A stretch of 64,000 bases of DNA from Gentiana macrophylla (lineage: Eukaryota > Streptophyta > Magnoliopsida > Gentianales > Gentianaceae). The first letter of the stretch is position 1. Each line of letters opens with the position of its first letter. Under the pieces are notes generated by a model. The model worked only from the letters and a program-made list of their open reading frames with translations, searched no databases and had not been told where the DNA came from. Shown piece by piece: positions 46,237 through 57,774 of the stretch. Both the position numbers and the translations under genes were made by a program. The stretch lies in NCBI GenBank assembly GCA_026214975.1, contig JAOBSW010000030.1, positions 62,001 to 126,000 on the forward strand, in the 5' to 3' direction.

Positions 46237-46370
46237 AACAAGATATTGGCCTAGCGGTAAGTGCTGTAGATATTTATCAGAAAATTTTAGGTTCGAGTTT
46301 CAATAAGGACGGTAGGCGTGTGTGTATATTTCGTATCCGTAAAAATAAAAAATAAAAAATAAAAAAAGAA
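46237..46370 (+). mobile_element. tRNA-derived SINE, copy 1
   Basis: TTGGCCTAGCGGTAAGTGC resembles a pol III A box, and GGTTCGAGTTTC (46290-46301) a B box about 40 bp later. The element continues with GCGTGTGTGTATATTTCGTATCCG and an A-rich AAAAATAAAA tail. The 3' half closely resembles copy 2. No clean target duplication was seen, and the left edge is approximate. Confidence 0.65.
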
Positions 46371-46375
46371 TGTTG

Positions 46376-46378
<3 letters not shown>

Positions 46379-46433
<55 letters not shown>
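46379..46433. repeat. (TA)n microsatellite after SINE copy 1
   Basis: About 54 bp of AT repeat just beyond the SINE tail, a place where tail-derived microsatellites often arise. Confidence 0.9.
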
Positions 46434-46437
<4 letters not shown>

Positions 46438-46837
46438 TGGTACATTTATATCCAATTGATTGATACAATTGGGCAAAGAATGGGTTCTATTTGCCTAGTC
46501 AGAATAGGAAGGTTGACCAAAGTGTTTCCGTGTACAGACCAAATCAGGAGGCTACTTAGAAATTTTATTGCTTAATTAGTTTTTCCCTATAGTACGTACC
46601 ATTATTTATTTATTTATTACAGATGTTAACATCATTCCATGTGTTTATACATGTCATTAGCTATGTCCATTAGCTTTTCATTAGATTGCACTAGACAACA
46701 TGGCTTAATGGAACGGTAATGAAGTGGTCTAAAAATGGGTCATATAAGTTTTTGTCGTTAAATATTTGAATAGTCCGATGATTAATTTTGCATTAATGTA
46801 ATTGTAAAGTCATGTTTCGAAAATCTAAGCAAATATC

Positions 46838-46962
46838 GCCAACATGGCATCAACCCACCTCTAAGTGTGACGGACTTGCAGCCACTAATCCGAAGGTTTC
46901 GGGTTCGAATCATAGTGTGGACAAAAATATGCGTGCGTATGTTTCTTTCGTATCCGGCAAAA
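46838..46962 (+). mobile_element. tRNA-derived SINE, copy 2, with 17-bp target duplication
   Basis: It is flanked by identical AAATCTAAGCAAATATC at 46821-46837 and 46963-46979. The 125-bp body has a B box GGGTTCGAATCA (46900-46911) preceded by a tRNA-like GACTTGCAGCCACTAATCC. It ends GCGTGCGTATGTTTCTTTCG, TATCCGGC and an A tail, the same 3' module as copy 1. The long perfect duplication shows LINE-type retroposition. Confidence 0.85.
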
Positions 46963-47109
46963 AAATCTAAGCAAATATCCGAATTTGGATCTGTAACGAC
47001 CCATATTTTTTATGAGGGGCAATATTGTCTTTTTAAAAAAAGAAGTATTTTATCTGTTAAATAATTCACCGAAATAATATTCGGTGAGAGTAATAATGCT
47101 GCATATTTA

Positions 47110-49189
47110 TGTAATATCCCGATTTTTCTAAAAGGGCATTTTTATCTTTATACGAAAAATCTAAATATTATGTTTTGTTTTAAAGGATTAAAAGATAAGG
47201 GAGAAGAAAAGAAAAGGATTTAATTAATAGGAAACAATTAGATTTAATTATGGAGTATAAGAGGGGATTTTTAATCCCAATAGGCGACACAATACTCGCT
47301 TATTTTATCAGAAAGACGCTATGAGTTTTCAAAATCTAGGAAGAGGAACTCTTCAATCTCTAGGCTAATCCGTTGATAAAAAAACGCAGACATCTCAAGA
47401 GAGAAAGGATCACCGCGAGACGAGGAAGCTTTTGATACCAACAATCCCTAAATCCGTTAACGTAAGTTTTTCCCTCATCATTCTTGATATTAGGGTTTGT
47501 TCATCATCATTGTTAAAGCTGTGTTTTCTGAGTTTAAACATCGTAGTGATCATCTTGGATTGATCGTTTATAGGTTTGAAGTTAAAGGTTAAACCTTTGA
47601 CGGGTTAAAGCTTTGGATCGTAGTACCACGCAAAATAAGGTAACGTGGTGTTCTATCGTATGATTAAGGGTTGTAAGATTGTAGAGCAATTTGTATGTTT
47701 ATTTTCATCGTTTATGATCTGTTTAAGTTAGAGTTTGGGGTGGAATTGGATTGGAAATCGTATATTGACAGTTACAGATTTCTGGGAAAAACCCAGGCAA
47801 ACGAGCGTTTGAAAAGGATGGACGGGCGTTTGAACTCAAACGAGCGTTTGGGGTTTATGGACGAGCATTTGAGGATTTGACAATTGATACAGGATGTGGC
47901 TACTTTTCACGAACGGGCGTTTGAGGAGCAGTAAACGTTCGTTCGAGGCAAACATGCGTTCACAGGGTGTCAAACATGCGTTTGACTTGTTTATTTCGTT
48001 TTTACTGTTTTATCGTGTCAGCTTGGTTTTAGGCTTTATAACCATGTCCTTACTGCTTAACCTTATGTGACAAAGCCTTGGATTAGCTTTTGATGCGTTT
48101 AGTTCCGGCACCATATTGATTCCCTAAAAAGATGAAGTGTGGGACCGTCGAAAGCTTTGGATTTGCCTTGTGCTTCGATAAGCTAGGGTTTATCGATGTC
48201 GTCTGTATGTGCTAGGTTTGTTAGAGTCTAGCAAGTCTTAAGAAGAGGAGTAGACTCGATAGGTGAGCCTTTTATGTGAATCAACTTAGATGGCTAGTTA
48301 AATATCTAATCAAACATATGTGTTAGATTAATAATCTTAAACATCATGCAATGCTTGGCAAGGCATAGTACAATATCGCGATGTGTCCTCTGACTAGACA
48401 AAGTAGACTATACCTACGCCGGTCAATCGATTGGCTAGATAAAGCGTCTGGTGCACTCTGCCGGTCATCACACTATCGGGGCTCAGATATTCCCGGGGCT
48501 ATTAGAGCGTGTCTCTAAGTAGGTTGCACCCAGTTTTCCTAGTACATCTTATTACTAGGCGTAGTGCCATCGTTATTCATGATGTAATAAACTTGAGCTA
48601 AGCTAGACACCTTTGGAACTTCGTGTTATGCTATGAACATAATATGATAGTTAGCTAGGGTTAATAATGGAATGAACTAATAAAAGACGGCGTTGCTTTT
48701 ATTTCTTTATAAGACCGACATTATACGATCTTCTACGCGTTACTAAGTACTTATGTAATTACCCCGTTACTTTATGTTTGTCTTTCCCTTTCTCCAAAGA
48801 AGATGAACATGTTGCTAATGATGATGAGTTCTTCGACGATGACGTGTGAGGTGGAGCTCTTGAAGACTTAATTTCTTTTAGTTTTTGTTTCTTTCAATAA
48901 AGCTGTTGAATCAAAGTTCAAACATGTTGTCTTTCTTTTGGATTAGTTCCGTTTGAGTTCTTTTGGATTTGAATGTTGGATGGTCTTGTTCTCTTTATTG
49001 GATTTAGTTTTCGCAGCATGGAAAACTGTGTGTTCGATCTTTTGTTTTCCCAAGTCTTTTTATCTTCCGCGTCATTTTAGTTATGATGTGTGACGTAAGG
49101 CTTACTTATGTTATTGAATTTATTTGATAATATTTGTGCCCAGCGCTCTTTCCGGATAAGGACTCGGTGTCCGGGAACGGGACGTTATA
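47110..49189 (+). repeat. Solo chromovirus LTR with perfect 5-bp target duplication
   Basis: Begins TGTAATATCCCGATTTT and ends GACGTTATA, 2080 bp, flanked by ATTTA at 47105-47109 and 49190-49194. It shares order and blocks with the chromovirus LTRs at 15827 and 23082 (the palindrome cluster, tRNA-like middle, and GGACTCGGTGTCC near the end) but is clearly diverged, so it is a sister subfamily. No internal domain remains. Confidence 0.88.
47795..47990 (+). repeat. AAACGAGCGTTT palindrome cluster in the solo LTR
   Basis: About eight copies of (A/G)(A/G)ACG(A/G)GCGTT(T/C), including the perfect palindrome AAACGAGCGTTT at least twice and variants such as AAACATGCGTTT and AAACGTTCGTTC. It sits at the same LTR position as the GGACGGGCGTCC cluster in the chromovirus. 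Confidence 0.8.
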
Positions 49190-49656
49190 ATTTAAAAAAA
49201 ATAAAAAATAAAAAGCCGCTAAATACCGGAGATATATTTATTTAAAGAGAAAGTTGGAACTTATTCTTGACGATGCTCAAAATCGTTACATATGAAATTG
49301 AGTCAAGGACCGGATGATTGAGTTTCGCAAGGCTAACCCAACTACCGTAACCGATGTATTTGGAGGTTTAGTATAGCTGAGTCAATACAAGATCGATCGC
49401 CACGCATCTCTAGATGTTTTGGCATCAACCAATAGAGCTCCGATGTGGGAGTGAATTTTGGGTTCCACATAACAAGGGAATGGCCAAGATCATGAAGCGA
49501 TTTGCCGATCATGCCATAAAGGAGCAGGAATCGAGGGACCATTATTGTGGCGATTACCACCGTGCGGTGTTATCTTCTAAACGGCTTGACTGCCCACCTC
49601 GAGCACTTGAGGTCGACGGCGATGACATGCCCCGAGCTGAGAGTTTTGAACTTAGG
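49190..49656. other. Intergenic or decayed repeat, no gene called
   Basis: Begins with the target duplication of the solo LTR and a short A-rich run. A 96-codon + strand ORF at 49414-49704 has no recognisable domain and runs into the LTR-B fragment, so it is not accepted as a gene. Confidence 0.4.
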
Positions 49657-49956
49657 TGTATTGAAATTTTGAAAGTAATAAACACAACACAAAATATAAT
49701 ATAGAATTCTTATTACCCGAACTAATGAATGAGTTAAGCTACAATGCTGCTGATTATGGGGGATTATAGTACACATGCCTCATGAATCAGTTAAAAAGAA
49801 GTTAAAATTGTATTACACATGCTTTACTATTATGCTGACTATTGTGTTCTGCTAAGTTGACTGCCCTCAAAAGGACTAAAATGACTACCTCAGTGGAGCT
49901 GAGGTGACTCTAAGCTGCTGAGATGAGTTGTTCAGATTTTCACATCCTCTTGTATT
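49657..49956 (-). repeat. 3' LTR of Copia element B, distal part
   Basis: From TGTATTGAAATTTTG to CACATCCTCTTGTAT this matches, inverted, the LTR at 59526-59819 (shared: ACACAA-ACAAAATATAAT, GAATTCTTATT, AAGTTAAG-TACAATG). It stops abruptly where Copia A begins. The missing end of the same LTR is on the other side of A at 56690-56750. Confidence 0.75.
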
Positions 49957-50230
49957 TGTTGAAGTTTGTAAAGAACAACCGAAAACGAAAAGAAGACGCG
50001 GAAGTTTGTTATTCAAGGAATAATCAACAAGTTAAGTTACAATGCTACTGATCTTGGGGTATTTATAGCTTCACACACCTCATGAATCAATAATAAGTAA
50101 GTTACAAATGGTTACAACAGAATATAACTAAATAACTGTTTTTCGCTTCTGGTGATCTATCGACCAACTCAAACAAGAAAATGAGTATTCATGTGGAATG
50201 CCGAGTTCTTCAACAGTCTTGGACTCAACA
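49957..50230 (-). repeat. Copia A 3' LTR
   Basis: 274 bp, TGTTGAAG...GGACTCAACA. It resembles 56430-56689 with moderate divergence (for example, the GAGTATTCATGTGG segment is missing in the other). It is also distantly similar to the LTR-B family in its middle part (AAGTTAAGTTACAATG, TATTTATAG, CTCATGAATCA). Confidence 0.8.
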
Positions 50231-50306
50231 TTCCCTTCAGTACATGTACTGTAGCACCCCATCAAGATGAAATGGGTACATGAACAACTTGCACTCATCA
50301 TCCTCT

Positions 50307-51027
50307 TCAGCTCCTAGAACTTTGAAATATCTTTGAAATTCCCAACTTGTCCAGTAGATATGAAAAAATTGGTGCATCTAGGACCTTGGTGGGAATGTCA
50401 GCAACTTGTTTTTCGGTGTTGACTAGAAGGAGATTGACAAGTCCAGACTTGAGTTTGTCTCTTACAACATGACAATCAATTTCAATGTGCTTTGTTCTTT
50501 CATGAAATACAAGATTGTGAGCAATGTGCATGGCACTTGCATTATCACGTGAATAATAATAAAGGTAAATCGAACATGAACCTTCAAATCTTGCAGGATG
50601 TAAACCAACCATTGAAGTTCACAGACTGCATTTTCCATGGCCCGATATTCAGCTTCTGAAAAACTCCTTGCTATAGTTGTTTGTTTTTTAGCTTTCTAAG
50701 AAATACGAGCATCCCCTAAAAACATCATGTAGCCTGATACTGATTTTCTGGTTTCATGACAACCAGCCCAATCACTATCTGTAAACTTTTCAAAACAAGG
50801 ATATTCTTAGCTGGGAATAAGATTCCTTGCCCTAGATTAGCTTTCAAATACCTCAACAGTTTATGTGTTGCTTTCATGTGATTTTCAGTTGGAGTATCCA
50901 GAAATTGACTCAGTTGTTGAACTATAAAGGTTATTTCTGGTCTGGTGAAAATGATGTAGATAAGCTTACCCACCAATGATCTATATGCAGTGTTATCATC
51001 TAACAATGGTGAGGCCCAATGTTGCAA
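50307..51027 (-). pseudogene. Copia A RNase H and RT C-terminal part
   Basis: 51027-50725 has LLDDNTAYRSLVGKLIYI and TRPEITFIVQQLSQFLDTP, followed by the HMKATHKLLRYLK block. 50612-50307 carries the RNase H end ([20 protein letters not shown], then [10 protein letters not shown] and ADIPTKVL). The segment between them is frame-shifted. It joins the RT palm segment beyond the inserted LTR at 52879. Confidence 0.8.
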
Positions 51028-51074
51028 AGTCTGCTTGGACTCTATAGGTGTCTTTGCATGTTTTGATGAAATAA

Positions 51075-52878
51075 TGTCCTAAACCCAATCAGGTTGAACG
51101 ATCCGACCGGGTCGGGTCATTTACAGTCTATTTAGTTCATGTAATAGTATTATTATTGAATAATAAAAGCACTTTTGTTATTATATGTGTTGTTTATTCG
51201 CTTGAACCAATTGTGATTGTTTATAAGATAACATCCTTAGTATTAAACTCGTGATAGAGAAACCATGATAGTGATTATGGTTGATAAGATCTCAATCACA
51301 TTAATAAGTTTGATACTTAAATGTCTCTAGTCGTATGTACTATTAAACATGACATTGATAGCACGATTAGACTAGCATGTATTAGATGTCTTTATCTTAT
51401 TGAAGATAAGGATAGATCTCGCTCATCAAGTGTAGTGACAATTGGACTGTACGTGGACGTGTATTATGAGAATGCGTACGTTAGACTGACCCACTTACTT
51501 TATTAAGTGTCGCACTATGTGGCGGTTGTGTAATTATCCTAAGACCGGAGTCTTCATGGCAACACGGTGTGGGTTGTCATGCTTTGACACTGTTGAGGGG
51601 CGATCATGCGGTAGTGCTCGGGTGTGATACTGAAGCATGCGTAGGATTCATATCGCTCGTCCGGAAATTGCGTATCCTATGAATATGAGCAAATATCCGA
51701 AAGGGCCTTCTTATAAGAAATGCCTTGTTCTCATGAATCTTTGCAAAGTGGGAGTAAATGAGATATTCCGAGAGAGCATGATATCCAGATTATAAGATAC
51801 GGTTGTTAATTTATTGACATTCGAGATATGACCGTATGAATATTATTACAAATGATAGGATTTTATTTTCATGGTACCGCTTTCACATGAAAGGTAGTAG
51901 TCATTGTGTTTGACTCTTCCGATGATTGGGGTCACGGCGTGTTGCTGAAGCTATCCGTGATCGTTAGTGTGAAGAGCATTCAATTAATTGCACTTTATAT
52001 CTACGGCCAACATATTCGGAAGCCTATCGGGTAACACACATATGAACATCTAGCCAGATTAAAATGTTATAGTGATAACCAAATAAGGAAAGTTTATCTC
52101 GACTATAAAGTGTTATAGTGATAAATTAATATTGTTGTATTTATTTATTATGAATAAATTAATACAAGATATTAATTATATTGATTAATTAAAGAATATT
52201 CCGGATGCCAATTTGTTGGCATAGGTGGCGTCAATAATAGCGTATCAAGATACACTTGGATCATGCAATTAATTAATTATAGTATGTATTAATAAATATA
52301 GATTTACATATGTGTAAATTACATTAAAGATAATCAATATTAGATATTGTAAATATCTTGTATTTATTTAATACGAGATATTAAATTAAATGAGAAAAAT
52401 CTATAATATATATTTTCCTTATTTTACTAGTAAAATATTTTCTTTCTCCTTACTCTACATAGAAGCTTTTCCCAATGGGATAGGAGACATATGGGGCGCA
52501 CCATCCTCTATATAAGAAAAGGGTTGGCTAGCTCTTTTGTACATCATAATTCCAAGAGTTCATTATTCTTGTGAAAAATAAATAAAGCTTTTTAAGAGAG
52601 TTTTGAGACGGAGAAAAGGCCGACCTAGCAGTTGGGTTTTTATAGTAGCAATCCTTGGCGGGATTCCGGCGTGGTGCTTGTGTGGATATTGGTAGAGGCT
52701 AGACACGTAGACAGCTTGCGCACAACTACTCCTTCGTAGACGGTCAAAACGTCGATCTATTATATCACACAAGGTATATTCTCCGTCTAGCCCCTTTATG
52801 TTTGTTGTTTAAACGAAGCCGATCTTGGGTTTGGGAAATCAATTTTTAATTTCGCTGCGTAATCCGATTGATTTCCTA
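51075..52878 (+). repeat. Solo LTR interrupting the RT of Copia A
   Basis: Begins TGTCCTAAACCCAATCAGG. Its last conserved block is TTCGCTGCGTAATCCG, then GATTTCCTAA. About 1.8 kb, + orientation, opposite to the host. It is the same family as the split LTR at 15140-26562. Host RT sequence is readable on both sides (GAKPF at 52890, then SSKHAKTPIESKQ at 51068-51030). The right edge and target duplication are uncertain by a few bases. No gene lies inside. Confidence 0.75.
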
Positions 52879-53470
52879 AAAGGTTTAGCTCCCAAAAATT
52901 CATATTCTTCAAGGAGACTTAGTGTGTACTTCCTCTGTGAAATGGAAATACCTGCAGGAGTTCTGGAAGTCTCAATGCCCAAGAAATATCTCAATTTTCC
53001 AAGGTCTTTAATAGTAAACTGTTGATGCAAAACATCTTTCACTTGCTGAATCAACTGATCATTAGGACTTGCTGCTATTATATCATCTACATAAACCAAC
53101 AAATCAATAAAAGACTATCATTACCCTTTGGTGAATAAGTTGTGATCATTCTTTGATTGAACAAAGCCTCGTGCTTCTAAAGACTTAGTCAACATGCAAT
53201 TTTATTGTCTAGTGGACTGTTTCAAACCATATAAAGATATTGTCAATTTGCAAACTTGGGGCAATTTCATGTACACCACTTCATGGAAATCACCATGTGA
53301 GAAGGTTGTGTTGACATCCATATGATGAAGATGACAATTATTGGCTGCTGCTGTTGTAAGTAAAGTTCTAACAGTGGTAATTTTGACAACATGCAAAAAG
53401 GTCTCTTGATAGTCAATGCCACATGTCTGAGTATATCATTTTCCACCAATCCAACTTTGTATCTCTCCAC
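52879..53470 (-). pseudogene. Copia A RT palm and fingers
   Basis: 53396-53202 reads IIWMD/HHMDVNTTFSHGDFHEVVYMKLP with ISLYGLKQSTRQ. 53102-52839 starts MLVYVDDIIAASPNDQLIQQV, then FTIKDLGKLRYFLGIE and SQRKYTLSLLEEY, with an intact YVDD. A frameshift lies between them (about 53110-53200), and the frame is cut by the solo LTR. Confidence 0.82.
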
Positions 53471-53544
53471 TGAACCATCAAGGTTTTACTTGACTTTGTA
53501 TACCCATTTGCACCCAATAGGCTTCTTTACCTGAGGTAAATCAA

Positions 53545-54656
53545 TTACTTCCCAATGATGAGTTGTCCGCAAAGCTTCAATCTTTTTTTCATGGCTTCTT
53601 TCTGTTCATCATGATTGATGGCTTGATTATAGGTCTTAGGTTCTTTGATTACATCAGAATCATTAATGAATCTGGCATACAATTTTGAGAGTTCTTCTAG
53701 ATTTATCACATCACTCAACAGATGTGGTGTATGCTGAACTGCATGAGCACCACCTTGATAAAAGGTTGGTGGTTTCCTTGTCCTTGTTGATCTTCTCAAC
53801 TGAACATGTGCAAGTGTAGGTGCCTGACTGAAAGGAGCATGTCTTTCATTGGAAACCTCAGCTGCAGCTGATCTTGTGTCTGGTTGCTCTGCTGACACAT
53901 TCAGCAGATCATCAAAATTGTCAATGACTGGTAAAGGAACTGGCATATCAGAGAGATATCTAGCCTTGCCTAAAACATGCTGAAATAAAGGAAAATAAGT
54001 CTCATGAAATTGAGTATTTCTGCCAACAAAGATATCTTTGTTGGTGGTATCCAAGAGAATAGCACCCTTGAAAGTGTTTGAGTTTCCAAGGTAGACACAA
54101 GTCCTACACCTGGAATCAAATTTTGTCATGTACTGCTGAAGTGTACAAGAAAAGACTAAGCAACAAACACTTTGAACACAGAATAATCTGGTTTAGTTCC
54201 ATAAAGCACCTCATGAGGAGTGCTTTCCTTCAGTGATGTAGGTGTTGCATTAATCAATTTTAGCATGTAAAAGACAAAACCCCAATACTCAATGGGTAGG
54301 TTACTCTGAAATCTGAGACCCTTGGCAACATTCATTAGATGCTGATGTTTTCTTTCAACAATGGCATCATGTTCAGGTGAACTGACACATGATGTTTGAT
54401 GTATAATCCCCTGCTGAGCATAGAAATCTTTGAGCTGAAACTCAGCTCCATTGTCAGACCTAATCACTTTGATAATTTTATTAAATTGAGTAGAAGCAAA
54501 TTTAACAAATGATTTAACAAGCTCAGAAGCTTCAGATTTGTGCCTTGTGAGAAAAACCCAAGTAAATCTAGAAAAATCATCACAACAGTCAGAAAATATT
54601 GATGTCAATTCACAGTGTGGTGCATCAAAGGACCCCAAATATCCATGTGCACACAA
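53545..54656 (-). pseudogene. Copia A integrase core and linker
   Basis: 54656-54156 has CDDFSRFTWVFLTRHKSE, IRSDNGAEFQ and the SPEHDAIVERKHQHLMNVA block, where the usual PQQNG is PEHDA. Then come SNLPIEYWGFVFYMLKLIN and ESTPHEVLYG. 54129-53545 continues with RCRTCVYLGNSNTFKGA, RNTQFHETYFPL, a Ser/Pro-rich linker and RRSTRTRKPPTFYQG. The D-D-E set is visible. A frameshift separates the two halves near 54140. Sequence 54657-55111, holding the zinc domain and pre-integrase, is decayed. Confidence 0.82.
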
Positions 54657-55111
54657 TCAAAAAATAGCATTCACATTAGTAGTGCTTAAGGGAAAATGGT
54701 TTTTCTTCAATTTTGCCATAGGGCAAACATAACAGAGATCATGTTCACAAAATTTAACGGCATCAATTGTCTAGTCGATGTCTTAGTCTATAATGCCATG
54801 GAAGAACATCATCTAATCTATCGATTAAAGTGTTATTCTCTACAAGATTAATAAAGAAAGATCTTGACTTGTCGATCTAGAATATAAAGTCCTTTGTACA
54901 AATTTCAAATGAAACAATCGCTTTCTTGTTCTTGTCCTGAAAAACACACTTGTTAACAAAAAACACAGATGCACATTTGGAATGGTTAATCAAAGAAGGT
55001 AAAGATAAAAAGTTTAAAACCAGGAATACAAAACACATCATGTAAGACCAGTTGAGAGTGCACCCTCACTTGTCCTATATGGGTTACAGAAACATTATTC
55101 CCATTAGGTAA

Positions 55112-56305
55112 TCACATTTTAATACCATAAGACAGTTTGGGATTACTTAACAGATCTAAGGACCCTACAATGTGATCTGTGAAACCAGAGTCCAAGATCC
55201 ATTGGATAGGTCTTACTAAATTTAAGTCACATGTCCCTGTAGTGGGTGAAAAATGGCGGGTGACTGCATTAGGTTGTTCAACAACAAACCCTGCATGCCT
55301 GGGAGGATCAGAACTCAGCAGAGCCATCAACTTCTCAAGTTGATGTGCAGTAAAATTAGGAACCCTAGTCCAGCAGACCTAGTCTGAGTCTGATCTTCTT
55401 CTGCTGAAAGTTCTTCTTTTACCAAGTTATCCTTCTTTGATTTAAAACCAGGTGGATAACCATGTTTCTTGTAGCAAGTTTGTTTACTATGGCGATTGAA
55501 ACCACAAAAATTGCATTGAACCTTCTTGATATTGTTGTGTCAAGAGCTAGCAGTAGGTACAGATCATGGTTTGCTGACTGCCTGATGTTACCCATGTCCA
55601 ATTTTCTGAGAAAACAGAGTCATAGAATCTTGGTTTTTGGCCTTATTTGCCACATACAACTTCTTCTCTCAAAATTGATGGCTATTGCAAAGTCATTCCT
55701 TATTTGCTCAAACTCATTCCTCAAAACTTTAAGGAATTTCATGACATGTTCAGCCTCCATATGATCCACAAAAGTATTGATTGCATTGAAATGACATTGT
55801 GGATCATAAGAACACGCTGGCACGGGCCTGATGGTCTTGATTTCTTCCTAAGGAACCATTGAAAATTTGTGAATTACTGATTAACAGAATCAGTACATTG
55901 TTTCAGCTGATGCATTTCTTCAAGAAGATATGAGAGTCTCAATGCATCTACACTGGTAAACCTAGAAACAAGATTTTTCCAGACTGCATGTGCACTCTTA
56001 AAGTACATCAAACTTTGTGCAATGATGTTCTCAACGGAATCCAAAATCCAAAACCTCACCATTGTATCACACTGTCTCCATACATGAAAATCTGGTGATT
56101 CTGCTTTTGGCCTCTTGATTGTGCCGTCTACGAAGCCAATCTTGTTCTTGGTGATCAGCACCATCTCCATGGACTTTTTCAATGGGTTGTAATTTTTTCC
56201 ATTCATCAAAGGTTGAACAAGCACTAATGATGGATTCTCGTTAGGATGAACATAAAACGGACTGGATGGGCTCAACCTTTGCTTCTTAGCTACCATGGCT
56301 ATCAA
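55112..56305 (-). pseudogene. Copia A gag and protease
   Basis: Gag opens at 56305 with the Retrotran_gag_3 type block (SPFYVHPNENPSLVLVQPLM, then GKNYNPLKKSMEM and KNKIGFVDGTI) and SAHAVWKNLVSRF. It continues in other frames (MEAEHVMKFLKVLRNEFEQI). The zinc knuckle CNFCGFNRHSKQTC lies near 55510-55470. 55330-55112 bears the protease block WILDSGFTDHIVGS, where the usual Ala is Phe after an intact Asp-Ser-Gly. Several frameshifts separate these pieces. Confidence 0.78.
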
Positions 56306-56429
56306 GAACTCAAGAATTGCAGTTTACTCTTAAAAACTGTGATAAAACTCAAAAGGAATGAATAACACTCTCAATATTTTTCAACAATCAGAGAAAACAC
56401 GTAAAATCATCTGGCCGCTTATGATACCA

Positions 56430-56689
56430 TGTTGAAGTTTGTAAAGAACAAACGAAAATGAAAAGAAGATGCGGAAGTTTATTGATCAAGGAATAATCAA
56501 CAAGTTAAGTTACAATGCTACTGATCATGGGGTATTTATAGCTTCATACACCTCATGAATCAGTTATAAGTAAGCTACAAATGGTTACAACAGAATATAA
56601 CTAAATAACCATTTTTTACCTACAGCTGATCTACTGACCAACTCAAAGAAGTCATTGTGTCTTCATTTGGGGCTGCTCGGGCCTCAACA
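56430..56689 (-). repeat. Copia A 5' LTR
   Basis: 260 bp, TGTTGAAGTTTG...GGGCCTCAACA. The primer site for the - strand element lies at 56417-56429. Its outer side abuts element B's LTR sequence. Confidence 0.8.
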
Positions 56690-57440
56690 TTCATTCACTT
56701 AGCATTCCTTGCAGACATATATCAGAATAAAGATAACATCACTTTATCCATATATTGCAACACCTCCTCAAACTAAGAGTGATACATAAATCAGCTTGCA
56801 CACCCTATTGCAATCAACATTCCTTTATCTATTGGAACTTGGCTGGAAGATCTTGGAAATGCCTAGCTCATCCAAAAGGTAAGAAAAGATTGGTGCATCC
56901 AAAGCCTTTGTGAGAATGTCAGCAATCTGTTCCTTGGTGTGTACATGCACGAGTTTAATCAGTCATATTTGACTTTGTTTCGACTACATGACATACCAAT
57001 CTCAATATGTTTAGTCCTTTCAGTGGAAAATAAGGTTGTGAGAAATGTGCGAGTAATCGCATTGTCTGTAAACATCACAACATGTAGTTGAACTTGAATC
57101 TTCAAATCTTGCAAAATGTAAATAAGCCATTGAATTTCACAAGTAGTATTGGCCATTGCCCTATACTCAACTTCTAAAAGAACTTCCGCAATAGTTGTTT
57201 GTTTCTTGGCCTTTCAAGATATGGAGCATCGATAAAAACATCATATACCTATAGCTCAAACATATCTCCTTGTTTCAGAAATCCACCTAATCACAATTAG
57301 TGAATCTTGCAAAAGAAGGTTGTTCTCATTTGGAAAGAAAATTCATTGGCCTGGATTGGATTTTAAATACCTTAAAAGCCTGGTGGAGCAGCCAATGCAA
57401 CTTGTGAAATACAAGTGACTTCTTTACATTTTACAGAATT
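56690..57440 (-). mobile_element. Copia element B, RNase H end and LTR start
   Basis: On the - strand from 57420: an RT tail (LLRYLK-NP), the [16 protein letters not shown] block and EYRAMANTTCEIQWLIYIL, then HVVMFTDNAITRTFL and RTKHIEIGMSCSRNKVKYD (57156-56959), the end of RNase H. A polypurine tract TTTGAGGAGG (about 56760-56751) and an LTR start TGTTGCAATATATGG follow. The LTR is cut at 56690 by Copia A and resumes at 49956. Confidence 0.75.
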
Positions 57441-57454
57441 ACATATTCCAAATT

Positions 57455-57774
57455 AAACTTTTTTTTTTTATGACAATGCTAATGCCCTTATTATTGCTCA
57501 TGTCTCTCGTGTTCCATGAAAGGACAAAGCACATTGAGATTGATTGTCATGTTGTTAGAGACAAAGTCAAGTCAGCTTAATCAACTAATGTCCGCTTCAT
57601 ACCAATGAAAACTTGATGACATCCTAACTAAAGCTTTGATGCACCTATCTTTTGCTATTACATGGACAAGCTAGGCAACTCCAAGATTTTTTAGCCAAGT
57701 TTTTGTGAATAAAGGAGTGTTAGATGCAAGCAGAATGTGCAAGCCGATTCATGCACCATTCTCAACTTGAGGGG
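57455..57774 (+). mobile_element. Copia element C fragment, RNase H end (+ strand)
   Basis: + strand remains of RNase H: YDNANALIIAHVSRVFHERTK, then [16 protein letters not shown], a stop and a decayed tail (DDILTKALM). A polypurine tract AACTTGAGGGG ends at 57774. C belongs to the same LTR family as B but points the other way, giving a head-to-head junction at about 57440-57455. Its LTR lies beyond the inserted solo LTR at 59526. Confidence 0.75.

Larger units (their letters stand above)
49957..56689 (-). mobile_element. Ty1/Copia element A, inserted in the LTR of element B
   Basis: LTRs 49957-50230 (3' for the - strand element) and 56430-56689 (5') share TGTTGAAGTTTGTAAAGAAC at one end and CTCAACA at the other. 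On the - strand the primer site TGGTATCATAAGC (56429-56417) follows the 5' LTR, and the polypurine CTGAAGGGAA precedes the 3' LTR at 50231. Gag, protease, integrase, RT and RNase H follow in Copia order. A ~1.8-kb solo LTR (51075-52878) interrupts RT. Several stops and shifts make it non-autonomous. Confidence 0.85.

Noticed and set aside
46237..46310. Possible functional tRNA gene
   Set aside because: A- and B-box-like motifs exist but no cloverleaf closes, and the A-rich tail and shared 3' module fit a SINE.
49414..49704. 96-codon + strand ORF
   Set aside because: It runs into the LTR-B fragment and shows no domain.
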